Made by a program: the position numbers and the translations under genes. Positions 28,869-37,178 of a stretch of DNA of 60,210 nucleotides are shown here, piece by piece. This DNA comes from Actinomycetes bacterium. GTDB taxonomy: Bacteria > Actinomycetota > Acidimicrobiia > Acidimicrobiales > RAAP-2. How positions within the stretch are numbered: position 1 is the first letter of the stretch; every line of letters starts with the position of its first letter. Below the pieces are notes generated by a model. That model was not told the DNA's origin. It made no database searches and was given only the letters and a program-made list of their open reading frames with translations. Where the stretch lies: the NCBI GenBank assembly GCA_021781335.1, contig JAJXXA010000045.1:1-60210 (forward strand), read 5' to 3'.

Positions 28869-30128
28869 ATGCGACGCATCGTCATCGTGGGAACTGGAAC
28901 TGGCGGAACGCTGGCGGCGAACCGGCTTCGAAAGGCGTTTGACCTTGGTGAAGTCGCCATTACCTGCATTGACAAAGACGATCGTCACGTCTATCAGCCC
29001 GGGTTGCTCTTCGTGCCCTTCGGGCTCACCCATCCAGAAGACATCGTGCGTCCGAGGCGACGCCAACTCCACGAAGGGATCTCGTTCATCGACGCTGCGG
29101 TCGATCACGTGGATATTGAGAATCAGACGGTCTTCCTGGACTCGGGCGAGGACGTGAGCTATGACGTACTCGTGATCGCGAGCGGGGCGGTGCTCGCGCT
29201 CGAGGACACAGTGGGTCTGAGCGGGCCCGGTTGGATGGACACCGTGTTCACCTTCTATACACCCGAAGGGGCGGGTGCTCTCGAGGGCGCGCTCGCTACG
29301 TTCGATCAGGGCCATCTCGTTGTCAATGTCATCGAGATGCCGATCAAGTGTCCCGTGGCACCGCTCGAATTCTGCTTCTTGGCCGACTGGTACTTCCGCG
29401 AGCGTGGCGTGCGCGACCGGGTCGATTTGACCTTCGTCACCCCGCTCGATGCCGCGTTCACCCAGCCGATCGCGGCGAGGCACCTGGGGGGGATGTTGCG
29501 CGAGCGCAACATCGAGCTCGTGACTGAGTTCAACACCGGTGAGGTCGATGCCAGCGGTGGGCGACTGATCTCCTATGACGAACGTGAAGTACCGTTCGAT
29601 CTGGCGGTCGTCATCCCCGCGCACAATGGAGCCCCGTACGTCACACGCTCGCCGGGCCTGGGAGACGTACTGGGTTTCGTCGAAGCCGATGAACACACCC
29701 TGCAAGCCAAGGCCGCCGCGAACATCTTCGTGCTGGGTGACGCGGCATCGATTCCAATCTCGAAGGCCGGTTCGGTCACGCACTTCGAAGGCGAGATCTT
29801 GGTCGAGAACATTCGTTGTTTCCTTGAGGGTCGAACCCTCAGCGCATCGTTCGACGGACATTCGAACTGTTTCATAGAGACGGGATTCTCCAAGGCGATG
29901 CTCATTGATTTCAATTATGAGGTCGAACCGGAGACTGGTCATTATCCGTCACGAATCGGTCTGCCGCTCTTGAAGGAGTCGCGTCTCAACCACCTCGGCA
30001 AGTTGATGTTCCAGTGGCTGTACTGGCACAGCCTGCTGCCCGGTCGCGATATCCCCGGGGTCTCCAGCGCGATGCCGCTCGAGGGCAAGACATCTGAGAC
30101 CAAGGACGAATCGGAGGTGCGAGCATGA
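28869..30128 (+). CDS. Sulfide:quinone oxidoreductase-like NAD(P)/FAD-dependent oxidoreductase
   Basis: MRRIVIVGTGTGGTLAANRLRK, CIDKDDRHVYQPGLLFVPFG, IKCPVAPLEFCFLADWYFRERG, NIFVLGDAASIPISKAGSV; Cys in IKCP and SNCFIETG match the positions of the SQR redox cysteines. Confidence 0.85.
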   Translation: MRRIVIVGTGTGGTLAANRLRKAFDLGEVAITCIDKDDRHVYQPGLLFVPFGLTHPEDIVRPRRRQLHEGISFIDAAVDHVDIENQTVFLDSGEDVSYDVLVIASGAVLALEDTVGLSGPGWMDTVFTFYTPEGAGALEGALATFDQGHLVVNVIEMPIKCPVAPLEFCFLADWYFRERGVRDRVDLTFVTPLDAAFTQPIAARHLGGMLRERNIELVTEFNTGEVDASGGRLISYDEREVPFDLAVVIPAHNGAPYVTRSPGLGDVLGFVEADEHTLQAKAAANIFVLGDAASIPISKAGSVTHFEGEILVENIRCFLEGRTLSASFDGHSNCFIETGFSKAMLIDFNYEVEPETGHYPSRIGLPLLKESRLNHLGKLMFQWLYWHSLLPGRDIPGVSSAMPLEGKTSETKDESEVRA

Positions 30129-30442
30129 GCGTTGAAACCATTGCGGGCGTGCCGATCGACCTGAATGAAGAGGGCTTTCTCACCGATCCGCGTCAGTGGA
30201 GCGAGGAGGTCGCGGTCGAGTTGGCGAAGCGCGAGGGGATCGACCCTTTGACACCGCGCCACTGGGAGGTGGTGCGGTTCATGCGTAGTGAGTACGAGAA
30301 GAAGGGCGCCGGACCGAGCGTGCGCGTACTCGGCAAGACCTCGGGCGTATCAATCAAGGAGTTGTATGAACTCTTCCCGAAGGGACCCGCGAAGCTCGCC
30401 GCGAAGATAGCGGGAATACCCAAGCCCCGAGGATGTATCTAG
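30125..30442 (+). CDS. DsrC/TusE/DsvC family sulfur relay protein
   Basis: IDLNEEGFLTDPRQWSEEVAVELAKREGI...HWEVVRFMRSEYEKKG...LYELFPKGPAKLAAKIAGIPKPRGCI; ATGA overlap with upstream gene. Confidence 0.92.
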   Translation: MSVETIAGVPIDLNEEGFLTDPRQWSEEVAVELAKREGIDPLTPRHWEVVRFMRSEYEKKGAGPSVRVLGKTSGVSIKELYELFPKGPAKLAAKIAGIPKPRGCI

Positions 30443-30464
30443 TGAGTTCCACGAAAGGATTGTC

Positions 30465-30932
30465 ATGAGTGACACCATCACGAAAGTCTCAATCATCATC
30501 TCCAAAGGTTCTCTTGAAGGCATCTATCCGGGTCTGATCATGGCCAATGGCGCACGCGCCGAGGGTATAGAGGCCAACCTGTTCTTCACGTTCTTCGGAC
30601 TCGACGCCATTAACGCGAAGCGTCTGGGTCACATCAAGGTCGCCGCGGTTGGTAATCCGGGCATGCACATGGCGAGTCTCATCGGCGTATTGCCCGGAAT
30701 GTCGGCGATCGCGACGAGGATGATGGAAAAGAAGATGGAGGCGTTCGATATCCCTGACATCCCCGAGTTCATGGAGATGATCGCCGACACCGGCTGTGGG
30801 ATGTTCGCCTGCAAGGCCTCAGTCGACCTGTTCGGGTTCACGAAGGAAGACTTCATCCCTCAGGTGCAAGAGATCATCACGGTCGGCGAGTTCTACGCGA
30901 AGGCGGCCGGTGGGGAGATCATCTTCACCTGA
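30465..30932 (+). CDS. DsrE/DsrF/DrsH-like family protein (DsrE2-type)
   Basis: VSIIISKGSLEGIYPGLIMANGARAEGIEANLFFTFFGL...DTGCGMFACKASVDLFGF. Confidence 0.85.
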   Translation: MSDTITKVSIIISKGSLEGIYPGLIMANGARAEGIEANLFFTFFGLDAINAKRLGHIKVAAVGNPGMHMASLIGVLPGMSAIATRMMEKKMEAFDIPDIPEFMEMIADTGCGMFACKASVDLFGFTKEDFIPQVQEIITVGEFYAKAAGGEIIFT

Positions 30933-31035
30933 TCGATGGCGACCCAGGTATGTGAGCGATTCAGATGCGACGGCTACACTCCGCTTGACGCCGGAATTTT
31001 GGCACTAGGTCTCGCGGTACAACCTTGGAGGGCTT

Positions 31036-31968
31036 ATGGGCATGGGAGTCGTTCTCGCCATTATCGCGGGCGTCATCGTTTTGCTGGTGATCGCCACGAT
31101 TGCCAAGTCGGTGCGGATCGTCCAGCAGGGCTACGAGGGTGTGGTGACGCGCTTTGGCGAGTTCAAGGACATCAAGAATCCGGGGCTGACGTTCATCTTC
31201 CCTTTCATCGAGCAGATGAAGATCGTGGACGTCAGAGAGACCCCTCGTACGGGCGACCGTCAACAGGTCATCACGCGCGACAACGTCGCGGTGATCGTGA
31301 ACGCCACCATCTTCAGTCAGGTGGTGGACGTTCGTCTCGCACTCTTTACCAACTCTGATTACCTCGTCAGCGTCGACAATCTTGCACGCACATCAGTGCG
31401 AGCCGTCTTTGGCAGCATTACGCTCGACGAAGCCTTTTCTCAGCGTGAGCGCATCGGCTCACTCTTGCAGTCGCAGATGGAAGAGGCGACCGATAAATGG
31501 GGCGTGCGCATCAACCGGGTCGAAGTGCTTGAAATAACGCCACCCGAGCAGATCCTCCAGGCAATGGCCCTCCAGAAGCAGGCGGACCAAGAAAAGCGTG
31601 CGCGGATCCTCGAATCAGAAGGCCAGCAACAATCGGCCGTGAACGTCGCGGACGGCCAGCGCCAGGCCGCCATCAAAGAGGCCGAAGGCGCGCAGCAGTC
31701 GGCAATCCTTCGTGCCGAGGGTCAGCGTCAGGCATTGATCCTTGAAGCTGAGGGCCGTGCGCAGGCAATCGCGTCGGTATACGCGGCGATCAAGGCCCAG
31801 GACCCCAGTCCTTCGCTCATAGCGATCCTCCAGCTCGACACACTGTCGAAGTTCGCCGAAAGCGAGAACACGAAGTTGATCATCCCCGCAGAGAGCGCGG
31901 CGTTGTTGGGTGCAGTTCAAGCGATCAAGAGCGTCATGTCCGACGTACCGAGCGCGAGCGCTTCTTGA
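31036..31968 (+). CDS. SPFH/Band 7 family protein (stomatin/paraslipin-like)
   Basis: N-terminal TM, VRIVQQGYEGVVTRFGEFKDIKNPGLTFIFPFI, TRDNVAVIVNATIFSQV, AMALQKQADQEKRARILESEG coiled coil. Confidence 0.92.
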   Translation: MGMGVVLAIIAGVIVLLVIATIAKSVRIVQQGYEGVVTRFGEFKDIKNPGLTFIFPFIEQMKIVDVRETPRTGDRQQVITRDNVAVIVNATIFSQVVDVRLALFTNSDYLVSVDNLARTSVRAVFGSITLDEAFSQRERIGSLLQSQMEEATDKWGVRINRVEVLEITPPEQILQAMALQKQADQEKRARILESEGQQQSAVNVADGQRQAAIKEAEGAQQSAILRAEGQRQALILEAEGRAQAIASVYAAIKAQDPSPSLIAILQLDTLSKFAESENTKLIIPAESAALLGAVQAIKSVMSDVPSASAS

Positions 31969-32010
31969 GACGACGTCGCCGGTCATCGCCGTCGTGAGAT
32001 CTCGACGGGT

Positions 32011-32448
32011 CTAGACCCTTTCGACCCACAATGTCGTGCCGTAGGCCTTTCTCACGATGACCTGGGTGCCGCTCGGAATCGGTGTCGAGTCTTGGGTGAC
32101 GGCCTTCCAGGTCTCGCCCTTGATCTTGACTTTCCCGGGATGACCCTCGTCACCCACGACGTCTTGGACGAAGCCGGTGAGGTTGGCGAGACTGCTGGCG
32201 GCGGGCACGCTGAGATCGACCACCGAGGTGCGTTCAAAGCGGTGCACCACCGTGGGGCGAAGTGCCAGCAGCGTGGCGCCCGACACGACGACGAAGATCA
32301 CTGACTGCACCGCGAACGCTACGCCGGCCAGCGCCAGGAAGAATGCGATCACGGATCCAACACCGACGAAGAGGGCCACGAAAGCCTGCGTGTGAATCTC
32401 AGCGAAGATGCAGACCAGCAAGATGACCAGCCAGAAAAGTATCGCCAT
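32011..32448 (-). CDS. NfeD family protein
   Basis: TM segments followed by OB-like LTGFVQDVVGDEGHPGKVKIKGETWKAV...IPSGTQVIVRKAYGTTLWVERV; start re-assigned to MAILFWLV. Confidence 0.88.
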   Translation of the reverse strand: MAILFWLVILLVCIFAEIHTQAFVALFVGVGSVIAFFLALAGVAFAVQSVIFVVVSGATLLALRPTVVHRFERTSVVDLSVPAASSLANLTGFVQDVVGDEGHPGKVKIKGETWKAVTQDSTPIPSGTQVIVRKAYGTTLWVERV

Positions 32449-32573
32449 AAAGCGCAGTATATGACTGGGCTTCTCCGGTTTGCCGTGGGTCTCATCGTGC
32501 CCGCCACGACGGCGTTGGAGCTTTGGTTCCAGGCGCGTTACGTTGGAAAGGAGATATACGGGAGGTATCTGTG

Positions 32574-33761
32574 ATGAACAGTACCGAAGAGAAGGGCGTA
32601 GGTCGCGGGCTGCTCGCACCAGTGACGTCGTCGCTTGATGAGACGCCGATCGACGAGTTTGATCCGCGCAGGCTCGAATTGAGATTGTGGCTCGATGAGC
32701 ACCCCAATCCCACCGGGCTTGAGTTGGCCGAGGCGGGACTCGTCGCGCCACACTGGCCCGAGCCCTGGGGACGAGCGGCGTCGGTGGAGTATCAGTTGCT
32801 CATCGATGAAGAGTTGTCTCGCGCACATGTACAGCGACCGATCAATCCCATAGGCATAGGTTGGGCCGGGCCAACGATTGCCCTCGCGGGAACCGAAGAG
32901 CAGAAGCGTCGATGGTTGCCGCGCTTGCTGAGTGGTGAAGATTTCTGGTGTCAACTCTTCAGTGAACCGAACGCCGGCAGCGACCTCGCGTCGCTCACAA
33001 CGACCGCCGTGCGCGACGGCGACGAGTGGGTCATCAATGGACAAAAAGTCTGGACGAGTTACGCGCACATCGCCTCGTGGGGCATCTTGCTCGCGAGGAC
33101 GTCCAATGAGGGTCCCGCCCAGAGTGGGATCAGCTACTTCGTCTGTCCCATGAATGCACCAGGGGTCACGGTGCGGCCCTTGATCGACATGACCGGCGAC
33201 CACGCGTTCAACGAGGTCTTCCTCGACGACGTGCGCTTGGCCAGTGATTATCTGATCGGTGAAGTGAACGATGGGTGGCATCTCGCCAAGGTCACGCTCG
33301 GCAACGAGCGCGTCTCGCTGTCGGGCGAAGGGGCTCTGTGGGGGCGCGGTCCCACCGCGAGAGACCTGATTTCGTTGGTGGCGAATGAGAAGGTTGCGCA
33401 TTCAAGGGTCGAGCGCGATCAACTCGTGAAGTGTTGGTCGCACGGCGAGATACTTCGTCTGTTGCGGATGCGTCTCATCGCTGGCGCGCTGGCCGGGCGC
33501 GACCCTGGCCCCGAGGCCAGTGTGCGAAAGGCCCTCGCCGACGACCACGGTCAAGAGGTGATGACGTTGGCCCATCAGCTCGCGGGGACGGCGGGCATGC
33601 TGAGTGGCCGGGGTCCGGGCGGTGTCGACGGCGAAGAAGGTGCATCGTGGCACTACGGTTTCCTTTACGCGCAAGCGCTCACCATCGGCGGTGGCACCTC
33701 TGTTGTGCAGCGCAACATCATCGCGGAGCGCGTGCTCGGACTGCCTAAGGACTCGAAGTGA
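32574..33761 (+). CDS. Acyl-CoA dehydrogenase
   Basis: FSEPNAGSDLASLTTTAVRDGDEWVINGQKVWTSYAHIASWGILLART, FNEVFLDDVRLASDYLIGEVNDGW; RBS GGGAGGTAT before ATG. Confidence 0.93.
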   Translation: MNSTEEKGVGRGLLAPVTSSLDETPIDEFDPRRLELRLWLDEHPNPTGLELAEAGLVAPHWPEPWGRAASVEYQLLIDEELSRAHVQRPINPIGIGWAGPTIALAGTEEQKRRWLPRLLSGEDFWCQLFSEPNAGSDLASLTTTAVRDGDEWVINGQKVWTSYAHIASWGILLARTSNEGPAQSGISYFVCPMNAPGVTVRPLIDMTGDHAFNEVFLDDVRLASDYLIGEVNDGWHLAKVTLGNERVSLSGEGALWGRGPTARDLISLVANEKVAHSRVERDQLVKCWSHGEILRLLRMRLIAGALAGRDPGPEASVRKALADDHGQEVMTLAHQLAGTAGMLSGRGPGGVDGEEGASWHYGFLYAQALTIGGGTSVVQRNIIAERVLGLPKDSK

Positions 33762-33979
33762 ACGATTCGCCGTGTCCCGCGTCGTGCGCGCCAATCGTAG
33801 GTGATTCAAGACTTACTTCGAAGTAGCGTCGTTCGACCAGCGCAAAGGACCTAAGACCCACGCCCCCTTCTTGTTGACATGGTTAGCATCGTTGCAGTGC
33901 CCATTGCCGATCGTTTCATACTTGAATGTCGCGGTGAACGGCTCGTCGGGTCACAATCAAAGAGGAGTTGTCTACGGTC

Positions 33980-35365
33980 ATGAGTTTCCCCAGTGCTTCC
34001 TATTCAGTCACGATGCGCGTCCTGCTCGAGAGTGCCGCTGAAATCGCCAAGATCTCGAGTGCGGTGAGTGACGCCGGTGGCCTCGTCACCGCACTTGACG
34101 TGGTGGAACCCATCGATGGCCGCATGGTCGTGGACCTGACGTGCAACGCCAGCGATGAGGAGCACGCGGAGAAGTTGCGCGCGTCAGTCGAGTCGGTCGA
34201 CGGCGCACGGGTGCACGCGGTGAGCGATCGAACGTTCCTCTTGCACTTGGGTGGCACCATTGCGATCCAGCCAAAAGTCGCGCTCAAGACGCGCGACGAC
34301 CTTTCGATGGCGTACACGCCGGGCGTGGCGCGCATCTCGAGTGCAATCGCGAACGACAAGTCGCTGGCTCGAAAGTTGACCATCAAGCGCAACACGGTGG
34401 CCGTGGTGACAGACGGTTCGGCGGTGCTCGGCCTGGGAAATATCGGACCCGAAGCAGCATTGCCTGTCATGGAAGGCAAAGCGCTCCTGTTCAAGCGTTT
34501 TGCCGATATTGACGCGTGGCCCGTTTGCCTCGACACCCAAGACGTCGATGAGATTGTTCGCATCGTCCAATGCATTGCGCCGGTCTACGGAGGTATCAAT
34601 CTCGAAGACATCGCCGCACCGCGCTGCTTTGAGATCGAGGCGCGCCTGCGCGAACTGCTGGATATCCCGGTCTTTCACGACGACCAGCACGGCACCGCCA
34701 CCGTTGTCTACGCCGCGCTTTTGAATGCGCTACGTGTCGTTGGTAAGCAGATGAAGGACATCAAAGTCGTCATCCTGGGCGTGGGTGCGGCGGGTGTCGC
34801 CATCGCGAAGCTGTTGCTCGCAGAGGGCGTGGGCGACATCATCGGCATCAACCGTCACGGAATCCTCAATAGTGACGACGATCGTCTTGACGCGGACCGC
34901 AAGTGGCTGGCCGCCAACACCAACAAGGGTCGGATGACCGGTTCGTTCGCCGACGCGATGGTCGGCGCGGACGTGTTTATTGGCGTATCGGGCTCGAATC
35001 TGGTCGGCGAGGAACACCTCAAGGTGATGGCCAAGGATTCGATCGTCTTCGCGCTGGCCAACCCTGATCCCGAGGTCGACCCGCAACTGGCGCGGCGTTA
35101 CGCGGCGATCGTTGCGACCGGTCGCAGCGATGAGCCGAATCAGATCAACAACGTCCTCGCATTTCCGGGGATCTTCAGAGGGCTCTTGGATGCGGGCGCC
35201 TCACATATCAGTGAAGCGATCGAAATCGCCGCGGGCCGAGCCATCGCCGATATCGTAAAGCCGACTGAACTGTCAGCGGAGTACATCGTGCCCACGGTGT
35301 TCAACCCCAACGTGGTCAAGGCCGTCGCTGCAGCGGTCGAACAGGTTGCGCGCGCCGGCGCATAA
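33980..35365 (+). CDS. NAD-dependent malic enzyme with N-terminal ACT-like domain
   Basis: DLSMAYTPGVARIS, TDGSAVLGLGNIGPEAALPVMEGKALLFKRFADIDAWPVCL, VFHDDQHGTATVVYAALLNALRVVGK, FALANPDPEVDP. Confidence 0.93.
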   Translation: MSFPSASYSVTMRVLLESAAEIAKISSAVSDAGGLVTALDVVEPIDGRMVVDLTCNASDEEHAEKLRASVESVDGARVHAVSDRTFLLHLGGTIAIQPKVALKTRDDLSMAYTPGVARISSAIANDKSLARKLTIKRNTVAVVTDGSAVLGLGNIGPEAALPVMEGKALLFKRFADIDAWPVCLDTQDVDEIVRIVQCIAPVYGGINLEDIAAPRCFEIEARLRELLDIPVFHDDQHGTATVVYAALLNALRVVGKQMKDIKVVILGVGAAGVAIAKLLLAEGVGDIIGINRHGILNSDDDRLDADRKWLAANTNKGRMTGSFADAMVGADVFIGVSGSNLVGEEHLKVMAKDSIVFALANPDPEVDPQLARRYAAIVATGRSDEPNQINNVLAFPGIFRGLLDAGASHISEAIEIAAGRAIADIVKPTELSAEYIVPTVFNPNVVKAVAAAVEQVARAGA

Positions 35366-35428
35366 TCGCCGCCGATTTCGAAAAGATGACGTAGGAACTT
35401 CAGATGTCTTGGCGTGACAATTAGTTGC

Positions 35429-35442
35429 TTGCCGATAGGCAA
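35429..35442. promoter_or_regulatory. Candidate MarR operator upstream of MarR-MFS operon
   Basis: TTGCC-GATA-GGCAA inverted repeat within the promoter region, 7 bp upstream of a candidate -10 TAGACT (35450-35455). Confidence 0.45.
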
Positions 35443-35461
35443 ATTAATGTAGACTGGCGTT

Positions 35462-35932
35462 GTGACCGCTCAAGATCCCTCTCCCGCCAACGTTACGAGT
35501 GGTGATCCCGTTGACAGGCTGCGCACCACATTGGCCCGTCTCGGGCGTCAGATTCGAATGAGCCACGTCGATGAGAACCTCTCGCCCACCCAGATCGAAG
35601 TGCTCGCGACCGTCGTTCGATGCGGCCCAGTGCGCCTCGCGACCCTCGCCGCCGATGAGGGGATCAACCCGACGATGTTGTCGCGGATCGTCGCGAAACT
35701 TGAGAGTGCCCAGTTAGTCGAGAGGATGTCAGATCACGAGGATGCGCGCATCATTCACGTTGTCGCCACGGAAGCGGGGCGCGCGCTGCTCCAAGAGGTC
35801 AGGAGCGAGCGCACAAGCGCTCTTCGTTACGGCTACTCGCGCCTGGACAGTGACCAGCGCGCGTCGGTCGATCACGCACTCGACGCGCTCGAAGCGATTG
35901 CCGAAATCTTGAAGAATCGCCGCCACGCATGA
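35462..35932 (+). CDS. MarR family transcriptional regulator
   Basis: LATLAADEGINPTMLSRIVAKLESAQLVERMSDHEDARIIHVVATEAGRALL; GTG start. Confidence 0.88.
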   Translation: MTAQDPSPANVTSGDPVDRLRTTLARLGRQIRMSHVDENLSPTQIEVLATVVRCGPVRLATLAADEGINPTMLSRIVAKLESAQLVERMSDHEDARIIHVVATEAGRALLQEVRSERTSALRYGYSRLDSDQRASVDHALDALEAIAEILKNRRHA

Positions 35933-37161
35933 ACGTACAGGCCGCCACGCAACGAACGTTCTCCTCGCTCAGCAACCGTAACTACCGAAAGTACTTCTTC
36001 GGTCAGGCGGTGTCACTCGCTGGTACGTGGATGCAGTCAACGGCGCAAGCGTGGCTGGTGTTGGTACTGACGCACTCGCCGACGAATCTTGGTTTCGTGG
36101 TGGCACTGCAGACGCTGCCGGTGTTGCTGCTCGGTCCCTACGGTGGCGTCATCGCCGACCGGCTCAACAAACGACGTCTCATGATCGGCCTCCAGTCGAT
36201 GATGGGTCTTCAGGCGCTGGTGTTATCGGTGTTGACCCTGACGCACGTCATCAATTTCGCCGAAGTCTGTGTTCTCGCGGTGGTGCTCGGGGTCAACAAT
36301 TCCTTCGAGAATCCCGCACGACAATCTTTCGTACTCGAGATGGTGGGTCCAACGGACCTACGAAACGCGGTGGGTCTCAACTCCACACTGCAAAATGCAT
36401 CGCGTGCAGTCGGACCCGCGATTGCGGGCGTCCTGATCGCGACCGTCGGCGAAGGGTGGTGTTTCGCGCTCAACGCGCTGAGCTTCGTCGCCGTCATCGG
36501 GTCACTCGTGGCAATGGACACCGCACAACTGCGACCAAGTGAACCAACCCAACGCAGTCGTGGTCAGGTGCGCGAGGGACTTCGATACGTGAAGGGTGAG
36601 CCCAACCTCTTGGTGCCCCTGCTCATGATGGCGCTCGTGGGGATGCTCGCCTATGAGTTCCAAGTGACGTTGCCGGTTGCCGCCCAGCGCGTGTTCCACG
36701 GTGGCTCGGAGACCTTTGGCGTGATGACGTCCTCGATGGGGATCGGGGCGGTGATCGGTGGACTGGTGACCGCGGCGAGAGGCAAGACCGGTATGCACGC
36801 CATGGTGCGCGCAGCTCTGGTGTTTGGCGTGTGCATCTTGTTCGCGGCATTGTCACCGGTGCTGGCTGTCGAGTTCGTAGCGCTCATCTTGGTCGGATAC
36901 ACGAGCGTCTCGTTCCTTTCTATGGCGAATTCGACACTGCAGCTTCAGACGAATCCGACCATGCGTGGCCGAGTGATGGCCCTATGGGCGGTGGCGTTTC
37001 TTGGCACCACACCCATCGGCGGACCAATCATCGGTTGGATCACCGAACATTCGAGTGCGCGCGTCGGCCTCGAGGTCGGTGCGGCGTCGTGTCTCTTGGC
37101 GGCACTGTTGGGTTTGTGGGCGATTCGTCGCCACCGACAGCGGGGCCTCGTTCTCGCGTGA
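35929..37161 (+). CDS. MFS transporter (MFS_3/enterobactin-exporter-like)
   Basis: NYRKYFFGQAVSLAGTWMQSTAQAWLVLVLTHSPTNLGFVVALQTLPVLLLGPYGGVIADRLNKRRLMI; overlaps the marR stop. Confidence 0.92.
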   Translation: MNVQAATQRTFSSLSNRNYRKYFFGQAVSLAGTWMQSTAQAWLVLVLTHSPTNLGFVVALQTLPVLLLGPYGGVIADRLNKRRLMIGLQSMMGLQALVLSVLTLTHVINFAEVCVLAVVLGVNNSFENPARQSFVLEMVGPTDLRNAVGLNSTLQNASRAVGPAIAGVLIATVGEGWCFALNALSFVAVIGSLVAMDTAQLRPSEPTQRSRGQVREGLRYVKGEPNLLVPLLMMALVGMLAYEFQVTLPVAAQRVFHGGSETFGVMTSSMGIGAVIGGLVTAARGKTGMHAMVRAALVFGVCILFAALSPVLAVEFVALILVGYTSVSFLSMANSTLQLQTNPTMRGRVMALWAVAFLGTTPIGGPIIGWITEHSSARVGLEVGAASCLLAALLGLWAIRRHRQRGLVLA

Positions 37162-37178
37162 ATTCTCTCGCCCAGGTG

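Noticed and set aside
28572-29942. 456-aa minus-strand ORF opposite the SQR-like gene
   Set aside because: Antisense shadow ORF in GC-rich DNA; the plus strand encodes a clear flavoprotein with Rossmann and SQR motifs.
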